From: an uncultured Collinsella sp.
GTDB lineage: Bacteria; Actinomycetota; Coriobacteriia; Coriobacteriales; Coriobacteriaceae
Reading direction: 5' to 3'
Assembly (NCBI GenBank): GCA_902489855.1
Contig: CABUBS010000105.1
Coordinates: 1 to 7,437 of the forward strand
DNA length: 7,437 bases
The notes under the pieces were generated by a model. The model made no database searches and was not told the DNA's origin. It was given only the letters and a program-made list of their open reading frames with translations. The stretch's first letter is position 1, and every line of letters starts with the position of its first letter. Below are positions 1 through 5,564 of this stretch, piece after piece. The translations under genes were made by a program, and so were the position numbers.

Positions 1-855
1 TTTCACATCCTCGCCGCCCAGGTCGAGCCAGTGCTCGATATGTGCCGCCAGCTGGTCGAAGGTGACGTCTGCGGCGGTCTTGTCGGTTGCGTCGTTGGAA
101 AGGAACTCGCTGCAGTAGTTGAGGCCGACGATGCCACCCATGTCGCGGATGGTGCGGAACTGGTCGTCGGTAAGGTTGCGTTTGGCGCCGCAAACCGCAC
201 GGGAGTTGGAGTGGCTGGCGACGAAGGGACGCGTGGCGCGGGCGGCGACCTCGTCAAAGCACTCATCGTTGAGGTGGGAGACGTCGAGCACCATGCCAGC
301 GTGCTCCATCTGCGTAAGCGCCTCGATGCCGGCGGCGGTGAGGCCGGCGTGGGTGTCGTGGCCGCTCGCGAGCGGTCCCTGCGCGTTCCAGCTGAGTGAT
401 GACATGAGTACGCCCAAGCTCTTGAGCACCTCGATCAGCGCGGGGTCCTCGGCAAAGAACGTGGCGTTTTCGATGGTGTGGATGCAGGCGACCTTGCCGT
501 CTTTGAGCGCGGGGCGAATGTCTGCCGCGCTGCGTACGTTGACCATGCGGTCGTGGTTGAGCATTGCCTGGCCGCTCATATGCGCCATGATCTGCGCCTG
601 GAAGCGCGCGGCGTGGGCGGTGGGAATCTCATCGGGGACAAACGTGGCGAAGCACTGTGCCCACGGCGTGTTGCCGATCTTTGCGAGCGAGATGGCGCAG
701 GCGTTGCCCTCGATGAGGTCGAAATCTTGCGGATGCGTTTCGTCGCCGGGGAAATAACCGTCGGTGCCGGCGGTAAAGCGCAGGTCGAGATCGAGCGTGG
801 CCCAGCCGATTCGGTCGGCGGTGTCGCAGTGTAGGTCAAATACGGGATATGCCAT
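1..855 (-). CDS. Membrane dipeptidase family protein (peptidase M19), N-terminal 285 residues; 3' end outside window
   Basis: Zinc-dependent dipeptidase of the renal-dipeptidase (M19) family, which cleaves dipeptides, often including D-residues at the second position. The reading frame is open from ATG at 855 to the window edge, so the C-terminus is missing. Visible family landmarks are the HxD zinc pair His9/Asp11 in DLHCDT, the bridging Glu129 in HTIEN, His194 in DVSHLND and His215 in ASHSNSRA. The 21-residue His-His spacing equals that of human renal dipeptidase (His198/His219). Arg226 fits the conserved substrate-contact Arg. The catalytic Asp-containing GSDFDG-type motif would lie just beyond the edge. 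There is no signal peptide, so it is likely cytoplasmic, as in many bacterial homologues. The start is supported by GGAGGA a few bases upstream of the ATG. It is transcribed divergently from slyD. Exact substrate unknown. Confidence 0.93.
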   Translation of the reverse strand, partial: MAYPVFDLHCDTADRIGWATLDLDLRFTAGTDGYFPGDETHPQDFDLIEGNACAISLAKIGNTPWAQCFATFVPDEIPTAHAARFQAQIMAHMSGQAMLNHDRMVNVRSAADIRPALKDGKVACIHTIENATFFAEDPALIEVLKSLGVLMSSLSWNAQGPLASGHDTHAGLTAAGIEALTQMEHAGMVLDVSHLNDECFDEVAARATRPFVASHSNSRAVCGAKRNLTDDQFRTIRDMGGIVGLNYCSEFLSNDATDKTAADVTFDQLAAHIEHWLDLGGEDVK

Positions 856-975
856 GGTTCCTCCGGTTGCAGCGTTTCTTTGCAAACTGTCATTGAATTG
901 TATGACTAGGGTATAGTTAGCGCCATATGTTCACGGCGGCCCGCGTTGTGCGCCGCCCTTATCACGGAGGTTACC
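856..975. promoter_or_regulatory. Divergent promoter region between the dipeptidase gene and slyD
   Basis: This 120-base gap must hold the start signals for both flanking genes. On the plus strand TATAGT (912-917) matches the -10 consensus at five of six positions, but no convincing -35 lies 16-18 bases upstream. TTGAAT at 893-898 is only 13 bases away. On the minus strand TACAAT (read from 902 to 897) is an equally good -10, about 41 bases before the dipeptidase ATG, again with a weak -35. The two -10 candidates lie about ten bases apart, so the promoters may overlap and compete. GGCGGC (935-940) and GCCGCC (952-957) form a 6-bp stem in the predicted slyD leader, just upstream of its ribosome site (GGAGG, 967-971 region). 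No transcription start is proven. Confidence 0.4.
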
Positions 976-1404
976 ATGTCCAACCAGGGCAAGAAGGTCA
1001 AGACCCATTATCGCGGCACGCTCGATGACGGCACGCAGTTCGATAGCTCCTACGATCGCGGCGAGCCGCTGGAGTTCACCTGCGGCGCCGGTCAGATGAT
1101 CAAGGGCTTCGACGCCGCTGTTGTCGACATGCAGGTGGGCGAGAAGAAGACCGTGCACATCCCGGCTGCCGATGCCTACGGCGAGCACAATCCCGAGATG
1201 GTTATTACCTTCCCGGCCGAACAGGTTCCCAACATCGAGCAGATCGAGAAGGGCATGAAGCTTTTCCTGTCCACGCCGAGCGGTATGCCCGTCCCTGCTG
1301 TGGTCATCGATGTAACGCCCGAGGCCGTGACGCTCGACGCCAACCACGAGCTGGCCGGCAAGGACCTCAACTTTGATATCGAGCTCGTCGAGGTCGAGGG
1401 TTAG
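976..1404 (+). CDS. slyD: FKBP-type peptidyl-prolyl cis-trans isomerase, short SlyD type without metal-binding tail
   Basis: Cytoplasmic folding helper that isomerises Xaa-Pro bonds and, in the SlyD family, also acts as chaperone and nickel donor. The 142 residues show the split FKBP fold: an N-terminal part from about residue 6 to 73 (GTLDDGTQFDSSYDRGEPLE, then GAGQMIKGFDAAV and AADAYGEHNP), an inserted chaperone (IF) domain from about 74 to 117, and the closing DANHELAGKDLNFDIELV at about 121-138. The last segment is a SlyD signature. E. coli SlyD is about 50 residues longer because of a His/Cys-rich nickel-binding tail, absent here. The start at 976 follows a GGAGG ribosome site. An in-frame GTG at 946 would add ten residues overlapping that site and is rejected. 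It ends three bases before the UreE-like gene, so the two are co-transcribed and probably translationally coupled. Confidence 0.93.
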   Translation: MSNQGKKVKTHYRGTLDDGTQFDSSYDRGEPLEFTCGAGQMIKGFDAAVVDMQVGEKKTVHIPAADAYGEHNPEMVITFPAEQVPNIEQIEKGMKLFLSTPSGMPVPAVVIDVTPEAVTLDANHELAGKDLNFDIELVEVEG

Positions 1405-1407
1405 AGT

Positions 1408-1986
1408 ATGTCCGAGCGCTTGGTTTCGACGACATGCTTGGGAAATCTCAACGATCCGTCCTATGAACTCCTGCTCCGCCGGAATTTGGGCGGCGTCTTT
1501 GAAGTTGACGAGCTACTGCTCGATTGGGACCAGGCTGATGTATGCGCGTTTGCGGGCGTGACGGAGCTGGGGCGCACGATCGATGTTCGGCCGGATGCTA
1601 CCGACGGTGGTCGTCTTGCCGACGGCGACGTGCTCGCCATTGACCGTTCGGGCGTGGTGCCCGTGGCGGTTGTCGTGCGCCTGCGCAGCGCCGAGGTTTA
1701 TTTGGTCGAAGTCGACCGCATGGATCCGATTGCGCTCGCGCATGCGTGCTGGGAGATCGGCAATATGCATGCGCCGCTTTTCCGAGGCGATTCGGACGAG
1801 CATACCGTGCGCATGTATACGCCGGTGCAGCCTGTTTTGGGCCGCATGCTCCGGGGCGTCGAGGGCGTTCGGCTCTCGAGGGTTATCCGTGAACTCGATT
1901 CGGACCGGCGCTTTGCGTCGAGTGCGGCGGATGCCGTTGTGAGCATGGCTCCAGACTTTACGATCGTAAAGAAGGCGCGCGGTTAA
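1408..1986 (+). CDS. ureE: UreE-like nickel metallochaperone (urease accessory protein family)
   Basis: The 192-residue protein resembles UreE, the dimeric chaperone that hands Ni2+ to the urease maturation complex. The N-terminal domain opens with LGNLNDPSYE (11-20) and later has GRTIDVRP then LADGDVLAID (70-79), matching the UreE pattern of a barrel ending in a 'DGDVL' turn. The C-terminal ferredoxin-like domain has HACWEIGNMHAPLF (112-125), where His121 corresponds to the interface nickel-binding His of the GNRH motif (His96 in Klebsiella UreE), and YTPVQPVLGRMLRGV (137-151), like the 'HDHVLEAMLRGLG' helix. The His-rich C-terminal tail of enterobacterial UreE is absent; the end is PDFTIVKKARG. 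It lies three bases after slyD with GAGGG at 1396-1400 as ribosome site. No urease structural gene is in view, so the client enzyme is unknown. Family placement is fairly sure; function in urease maturation is not. Confidence 0.8.
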   Translation: MSERLVSTTCLGNLNDPSYELLLRRNLGGVFEVDELLLDWDQADVCAFAGVTELGRTIDVRPDATDGGRLADGDVLAIDRSGVVPVAVVVRLRSAEVYLVEVDRMDPIALAHACWEIGNMHAPLFRGDSDEHTVRMYTPVQPVLGRMLRGVEGVRLSRVIRELDSDRRFASSAADAVVSMAPDFTIVKKARG

Positions 1987-1999
1987 CGTGCGTATAAGT

Positions 2000-2038
2000 A
2001 AGACGGACTTTGAGAGGCAACTATTCAAAGTCCGTCTT
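2000..2038 (+). terminator. Intrinsic terminator (or attenuator) after the slyD-ureE pair
   Basis: AAGACGGACTTTGA (2000-2013) and TCAAAGTCCGTCTT (2025-2038) form a perfect 14-bp stem with an 11-base loop, starting 13 bases after the ureE stop and followed by TTCTGTT. The stem is long and stable, but the U-tract is interrupted. It lies only 31 bases before the next ORF, so it either ends the slyD-ureE transcript or partly attenuates readthrough into the HAD gene. Confidence 0.8.
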
Positions 2039-2069
2039 TCTGTTGATGAGATGCTGTGGGGGAAAGCAT

Positions 2070-2867
2070 ATGGGTCTTGAGGGAATCAAGCTGATTGCAT
2101 GCGATTTGGACGGCACATTGCTGCATCCGGGGGAGCACGAGCCGCGTTCCGAGGCCTTTGAGCTCATCGATGAACTGCATCGTCGCGGTATCGTGTTTAT
2201 GCCGGCGAGCGGCCGTCAATATGCGAGCTTGCGCTACCTGTTTGCCCCGGTGGCCGATGAGCTCGCCTATGTATGCGAAAACGGAGCCCTGGTGATGAGC
2301 GAGGGGCGTGCCGTTGTCAAGCGTTCCATGGAGCGTAGCCTTGCTATGGATATCGCGAATGCCGTGGTTGCGTATCCCCATGCCGACGTGACCCTTTCAT
2401 GTGAGGGACACCTCTACACCATGAGCGGCAACGATGCGTTCGTCGATCATTTGCGCTATGAGGTCCACTGCGATGTGGCGGTGGTCGATCGCCCCGAGGA
2501 CATCGACGAGGACGTCATTAAGATTGCCTTCCAGACGCCCGAAATTGATCAGCCGGTGGCCCTGGGGTATTTCGAGCGCCTCTTTAGCGACCGTGTCGAC
2601 GTGATGACGTCGGGAACCGAATGGACGGACTTTATCGGTTTCGGTTCGGGCAAGGGCTCCGCGCTTGCCGATTACGGTCGTGCCCTGGGTATTTCGCCCG
2701 ATGAGATGATGGCGTTTGGCGATAACGAAAACGATCGCGACATGCTCAACGTCGTGGGCCATCCCTATCTGATGGAGAGCTGCAACCCCTCTATGCGTGG
2801 CATTAACGACCGCGTCCGCTACGTGCGCACGGTCGAAGAAGAGCTGCGTCGTCTACTTGCTGAGTAG
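2070..2867 (+). CDS. HAD-superfamily phosphatase, Cof type (class IIB cap)
   Basis: Cytoplasmic Mg2+-dependent phosphatase of the Cof/YidA-like HAD group, which usually dephosphorylates sugar phosphates, nucleotides or cofactor intermediates. All four HAD motifs are present in 265 residues: motif I DLDGT with nucleophile Asp12 and acid/base Asp14, motif II Ser47 in ASGRQ, motif III Lys195 in GSGKGSAL, and motif IV GDNEND (217-222) with Asp218 and Asp222. The roughly 110 residues between motifs II and III form the C2B cap that decides substrate. Length is normal for the family. The start at 2070 is chosen for the purine-rich GGGGGAAAG just upstream. An in-frame ATG at 2046 would add eight residues (MRCCGGKH) and cannot be fully excluded. 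It lies between a terminator hairpin and a long palindrome that touches its stop codon. Substrate cannot be told from sequence. Confidence 0.92.
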   Translation: MGLEGIKLIACDLDGTLLHPGEHEPRSEAFELIDELHRRGIVFMPASGRQYASLRYLFAPVADELAYVCENGALVMSEGRAVVKRSMERSLAMDIANAVVAYPHADVTLSCEGHLYTMSGNDAFVDHLRYEVHCDVAVVDRPEDIDEDVIKIAFQTPEIDQPVALGYFERLFSDRVDVMTSGTEWTDFIGFGSGKGSALADYGRALGISPDEMMAFGDNENDRDMLNVVGHPYLMESCNPSMRGINDRVRYVRTVEEELRRLLAE

Positions 2868-2947
2868 ACATTTGGGACATGTCTAGAAATCTACTTTTTG
2901 CTGCAAAGTGCGGAAAGGTGGATTTTAAGGCATGTTCCAAACATCTA
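2865..2947. repeat. 83-base imperfect palindrome joining two convergent stop codons (hairpin, possible terminator)
   Basis: The whole gap between the HAD gene and perR folds on itself. TAGA at 2865-2868 pairs with 2944-2947, then 2871-2899 pairs with 2913-2941 with a single A-A mismatch (2885/2927), around a 13-base loop. In the core, 22 pairs are Watson-Crick and six are G-U in the plus-strand RNA. The ends include both flanking stop codons. Neither side has a clear U-tract outside the stem, so it is not a textbook intrinsic terminator, though TTTTT lies within the left arm (2895-2899). It probably separates the convergent transcripts. It may instead be one copy of a dispersed palindromic repeat. 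Confidence 0.8.
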
Positions 2948-3325
2948 CCTACAGTCGGGGCAGAGACCCTCGAAGATGGTGTAGTGCGACGTGACGTGCC
3001 AGCCGATTTGCTCGGACGCCTTGGCGTCGAGCTGGGCATCGAAGGGGAGCGGTACGTCGATGACGCGGCTGCACGAGGTGCAGATGATATGCGCATGCGG
3101 CTCGATCGTGCGATCGAAGCGGCTGCCGCCCGGCGTCTTGATGGAGAGGATCTCGCCGGCGTCGGCCAAGAGATTGAGATTGCGGTAGACCGTACCGCGG
3201 CTGATTTTGTCATCCTGCGCGCGCACGACGTTGTAGATTTCGTCGGCGGTGGGATGGTTATAGCTTTGGCGTACGGCGTCAAGAACCAGCTTTCGCTGCC
3301 TGGTATTCCTTCTTTGCACCGCCAT
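2945..3325 (-). CDS. perR: Peroxide-responsive Fur-family repressor (PerR)
   Basis: Fur-superfamily DNA-binding regulator of 126 residues. The N-terminal winged helix has the recognition segment SRGTVYRNLNLLADAGEI (42-59). The metal-sensing set matches Bacillus PerR in residue type and spacing: His24, Asp71, His77, His79 and Asp90 correspond to His37, Asp85, His91, His93 and Asp104. The structural zinc site is Cys82/Cys85 and Cys122/Cys125. Asp71, rather than the Glu usual at this place in Fur, supports PerR over Fur or Zur. PerR proteins repress oxidative-stress genes with Fe or Mn bound and are inactivated by peroxide through histidine oxidation. Those targets are not in the window. The start follows AGAGGCGAGG. 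Its stop codon is part of the palindrome shared with the HAD gene. A probable own promoter lies upstream, overlapping the end of the acylphosphatase gene. Confidence 0.9.
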   Translation of the reverse strand: MAVQRRNTRQRKLVLDAVRQSYNHPTADEIYNVVRAQDDKISRGTVYRNLNLLADAGEILSIKTPGGSRFDRTIEPHAHIICTSCSRVIDVPLPFDAQLDAKASEQIGWHVTSHYTIFEGLCPDCR

Positions 3326-3361
3326 ACGCCTCGCCTCTTTTCTATTAACGGTCGTAGGTAA

Positions 3362-3390
3362 ATGATACCGTATTTAGCACACAATACTAA
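3362..3390 (-). promoter_or_regulatory. Putative perR promoter with operator-like inverted repeat
   Basis: Read on the minus strand, TTAGTA (3390-3385) and TATCAT (3367-3362) are separated by exactly 17 bases. The -10 is good (five of six) and the -35 weak (three of six). Between them lies the inverted repeat GTATT-N8-AATAC (3370-3387). A repressor bound there would block the polymerase, which would fit perR autoregulation. The repeat does not match the published Bacillus PerR box closely. The expected start is about 30 bases before the perR ATG, and the -35 overlaps the acylphosphatase stop codon. Confidence 0.45.
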
Positions 3391-3797
3391 TAATGAGGAC
3401 TGAAACCGTCTTCATTGGCAAGTGGGGCTCGGGCCTGGGCGTCTACGAGGCGAAAACGCGTTCCCATGCGCTCGTAGGAGGCATGAAGCGCCTCGAGATG
3501 AGATAGGACGTTTGCCGGAGCTCCCTGTATCTCCATCTCGACTGAGCCGTCTTCCATGTTACGCACCCAGCCGGTGAGTGCGCGTGCCTGCGCGAGGTTG
3601 GTGTTGGTAAAGCGAAAACCAACGCCCTGGACCTGCCCCTCCCAGCGCAGGAAATAGCGCAGGGGAGTGTCTTGAGTGGCCTCGTCGCTTGCAAGCACAG
3701 TAAGCCTGCGGCGCAGCTCGAGCTCGACGTTTGATGGTTTTTGAGGCTCTCGACTGCCGCCGGTGACGCTGGAGAAGAACGTATCGAAGAAGCCCAT
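3387..3797 (-). CDS. Acylphosphatase with N-terminal extension
   Basis: Acylphosphatases hydrolyse carboxyl-phosphate bonds in small acyl phosphates such as acetyl or carbamoyl phosphate. The catalytic domain occupies about residues 45-123 of 136. It contains GQVQGVGFR with the phosphate-binding Arg62, and LTGWVRNMEDGSVEMEIQG with the catalytic Asn80, both intact. The usual enzyme is about 90 residues. Here about 45 residues precede it, starting MGFFDTFFSSVTGG, a short aromatic, possibly amphipathic segment, then a charged linker rich in Glu and Arg. The start at 3797 lies two bases after the oxidoreductase stop, so the genes are surely co-transcribed. A longer in-frame start at 3932 would run back inside the oxidoreductase gene and is rejected. 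The ribosome site (AGG in the upstream gene's last codons) is weak, consistent with coupling. Confidence 0.88.
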   Translation of the reverse strand: MGFFDTFFSSVTGGSREPQKPSNVELELRRRLTVLASDEATQDTPLRYFLRWEGQVQGVGFRFTNTNLAQARALTGWVRNMEDGSVEMEIQGAPANVLSHLEALHASYERMGTRFRLVDAQARAPLANEDGFSPHY

Positions 3798-3799
3798 CG

Positions 3800-4906
3800 C
3801 TATGCCTGCTTGCCTGCGTCGGCCGGGAAGGTTATACCGGCCTGCTGGCGCACGGCATCCATGATGCGCAGTGAGACGAGCGTGACATCGCGGTAGTGGC
3901 CAAGCTCGTGGCGTCCCGCCGGGGTCTCCCAAATCTCTTCCTTAACGTTATCGATGCCGCCGATGGCGGTGATAAAGTCTGTGAGTTCGTATTCCATAGT
4001 GTTGCTCGATTTGGGTAGGTCGAGCACGCGGCCGTTGTCGCCCTGTTCGCGCGGTGCCTCAGTCGCCGAGCTGCGTACGACATCGCCGCGATAGTCGATG
4101 CGGACGTTGCGGGGCGTGGACAGATGGTCGATCTGGATAGTGCCACGCTCGCCTTCGATCTGCGAGGGCAGCAGGTCATTCGTAATTTTGGAGTGCGCGA
4201 GCTCGACGGAGATGCGGCCTCCGCCATAGCTGGCGAGGATGGAACCGCAGCCGTCGATGGGGCCGTGCGTGAGCTGTCGCGTGGTGGGGTCGAGCAGAGT
4301 AGTCATGCTCGTAAGGCCGGAAGGCATGCCGAAAATCTCGACCATGGGCTCGACGGCGTAGACGCCAATGTCCATGAGGGAACCCGATGCCATATTGCAG
4401 TCGAAGATATTGGTGGCGCGTCCCGCGAGAATCTCGTTGTAGCGCGAGGAATACTTGCCAAAGCGCAATGAGGCGCGGCGGATGGGGGCGATCTCGCCCA
4501 GGGCGTCCTCGATGGCGTGGAAGGCGGGATCGTGGAGGGGACGCATGGCCTCGAGGGCCACGACACCTGCTGCCTCGGCAGCGCGGAAGACTTCCAGCGC
4601 CTGCGCTTCGGTGGCGCAGAAGGGTTTCTCGACGATGACGTGCTTGCCACCGTCGATGCAGGCGAGCGCCTGTTCGTGATGGAGTGCATTGGGACTGCCG
4701 ATGTAGACGGCATCGACGTCGTTGGCGGACGCGAGCTCGTCGAGTGCGGTGAAGTTGCGTTCGCCGCCGTGCTCGGCAGTAAAGGCGGCGCCGTGCTCGG
4801 CATTGCGCGAGAGCGTGCCTACGAATACGGCCTGGTCGTTGGCGTTGACGACTTGGATAAAGTCGTCGGTGATCATGGATGTGCCGATGGTCGCGATGCG
4901 CAGCAT
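3800..4906 (-). CDS. Gfo/Idh/MocA-family NAD(P)-dependent oxidoreductase
   Basis: Cytoplasmic dehydrogenase of 368 residues in a family that mostly oxidises or reduces sugars, inositols and their derivatives. The N-terminal Rossmann fold begins MLRIATIGTSMITDDFI, with GTSMIT in place of the common GxGxxG, a variant seen in some Gfo/Idh subgroups. VDAVYIGSPNALHHEQA (64-80) is the typical strand-loop-helix before the catalytic EKP motif (Glu93-Lys94-Pro95). The C-terminal alpha/beta domain contains GSLMDIGVYAVEP (175-187), including the DxGxY signature. Length is normal. The start at 4906 has the ribosome site AAGGGGGA. An upstream in-frame start at 5107 would overlap rnhA by over 120 bases and its added residues look non-protein-like, so it is rejected. 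It is followed by the acylphosphatase gene after two bases. Substrate unknown. Confidence 0.92.
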   Translation of the reverse strand: MLRIATIGTSMITDDFIQVVNANDQAVFVGTLSRNAEHGAAFTAEHGGERNFTALDELASANDVDAVYIGSPNALHHEQALACIDGGKHVIVEKPFCATEAQALEVFRAAEAAGVVALEAMRPLHDPAFHAIEDALGEIAPIRRASLRFGKYSSRYNEILAGRATNIFDCNMASGSLMDIGVYAVEPMVEIFGMPSGLTSMTTLLDPTTRQLTHGPIDGCGSILASYGGGRISVELAHSKITNDLLPSQIEGERGTIQIDHLSTPRNVRIDYRGDVVRSSATEAPREQGDNGRVLDLPKSSNTMEYELTDFITAIGGIDNVKEEIWETPAGRHELGHYRDVTLVSLRIMDAVRQQAGITFPADAGKQA

Positions 4907-4979
4907 ACGTCCCCCTTGCGTTGTTTGGTCTACAGGATGAGTGTAGCGCGTGGGGATATAAAGCTGCGCGAAAACGCTA

Positions 4980-5465
4980 TTACAGGTCGCTCTCGTTAAA
5001 GCCGGTGTCGATATCGAGGTTACTGCCGTCGGCCGCCGTGGTGGCGAGCTCATCGCAGCGCTCGTTGAGCTCGTGGCCGGCGTGACCCTTAACCCAGATG
5101 AACTCAACCTTGTGCTTGCTTTTGGCGGTGAGTAGGCGCTCCCACAGGTCGCGGTTCTTGACGGGCTGCTTGTTGGCGGTTTTCCATCCGCGCTTTTTCC
5201 AGCCGTCGATCCAGTGTTTATTGAAAGCGTTGACGACGTACTGCGAATCGGAATGGACCTCGACCTCGCAGGGGCGGTTAAGTGCCTCGAGCGCCACGAT
5301 GACCGCCATGAGCTCCATGCGGTTGTTGGTGGTCTTGGCGTAGCCGCGCGAAAGCTCGGAGGTGAAGGTCTTGCCGGCGGGGTTGGTGTATTTGAGCACG
5401 GCGCCGTAGCCGCCGCGTCCCGGATTTGATCGGGCCGAGCCGTCGGTATAGATGATGACCTTCAC
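4980..5465 (-). CDS. rnhA: Ribonuclease HI
   Basis: Endonuclease that cuts the RNA strand of RNA-DNA hybrids, removing R-loops and helping primer removal. The 161-residue protein is a full bacterial RNase HI. The four acidic metal ligands are Asp8 (YTDGS), Glu51 (NNRMEL), Asp73 (HSDSQY) and Asp138 (NERCDELA), and the catalytic His128 lies in VKGHAGH, all aligning with E. coli Asp10, Glu48, Asp70, Asp134 and His124. The basic handle region is present (KHWIDGWKKRGWKTANKQ, 83-100). An acidic tail of about 17 residues follows the domain. The start codon is GTG at 5465. An ATG overlapping it by one base (5467-5465) is followed at once by TGA, so it cannot be the start. The ribosome site is AAAGGA. 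Possible -10 TACAAT read from 5509 to 5504. Confidence 0.95.
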   Translation of the reverse strand: MKVIIYTDGSARSNPGRGGYGAVLKYTNPAGKTFTSELSRGYAKTTNNRMELMAVIVALEALNRPCEVEVHSDSQYVVNAFNKHWIDGWKKRGWKTANKQPVKNRDLWERLLTAKSKHKVEFIWVKGHAGHELNERCDELATTAADGSNLDIDTGFNESDL

Positions 5466-5564
5466 ATGGTTCCTTTCGTTGGGTACGTTTCGTGTGAGTG
5501 ACCATTGTAGCGCCGCGTTCGTCGAGGGCTAGCAATCTACGATTTCTACCCCGTCTTCCGACAG
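5466..5564 (-). promoter_or_regulatory. Gap between the LysR gene and rnhA: candidate rnhA promoter
   Basis: The 99 bases hold a consensus-like -10, TACAAT on the minus strand (5509-5504), about 39 bases before the rnhA GTG. The best -35 candidate, TTGCTA, is about 20 bases from it, which is too far for comfort. After the LysR stop I see only a very weak GTC/GAC hairpin and no U-tract, so no terminator can be called. Confidence 0.35.

Noticed and set aside
1..757. Plus-strand open frames of about 120-210 codons opposite the dipeptidase
   Set aside because: The minus frame encodes all visible M19 zinc ligands with correct spacing, and the plus-strand translations show no domain.
2010..2069. 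Longer HAD start at 2010 or 2046
   Set aside because: The 2010 start would lie inside the terminator stem. The 2046 ATG has no clear ribosome site, whereas 2070 has GGGGGAAAG. DLDGT begins at residue 12 from 2070, normal for the family.
3798..3932. Upstream extension of the acylphosphatase to a start at 3932
   Set aside because: It lies wholly inside the oxidoreductase coding region in another frame; the ATG at 3797, two bases after that gene's stop, is the better start.
4907..5107. Upstream extension of the oxidoreductase to a start at 5107
   Set aside because: It would overlap rnhA on the same strand, its added residues are low-complexity Ser/Thr/Arg, and the Rossmann strand begins right at the ATG at 4906, which has a strong ribosome site.
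5521..5564. Terminator for the LysR gene
   Set aside because: Only a three-base GTC/GAC stem and a GTAGA direct repeat are present, with no U-tract.
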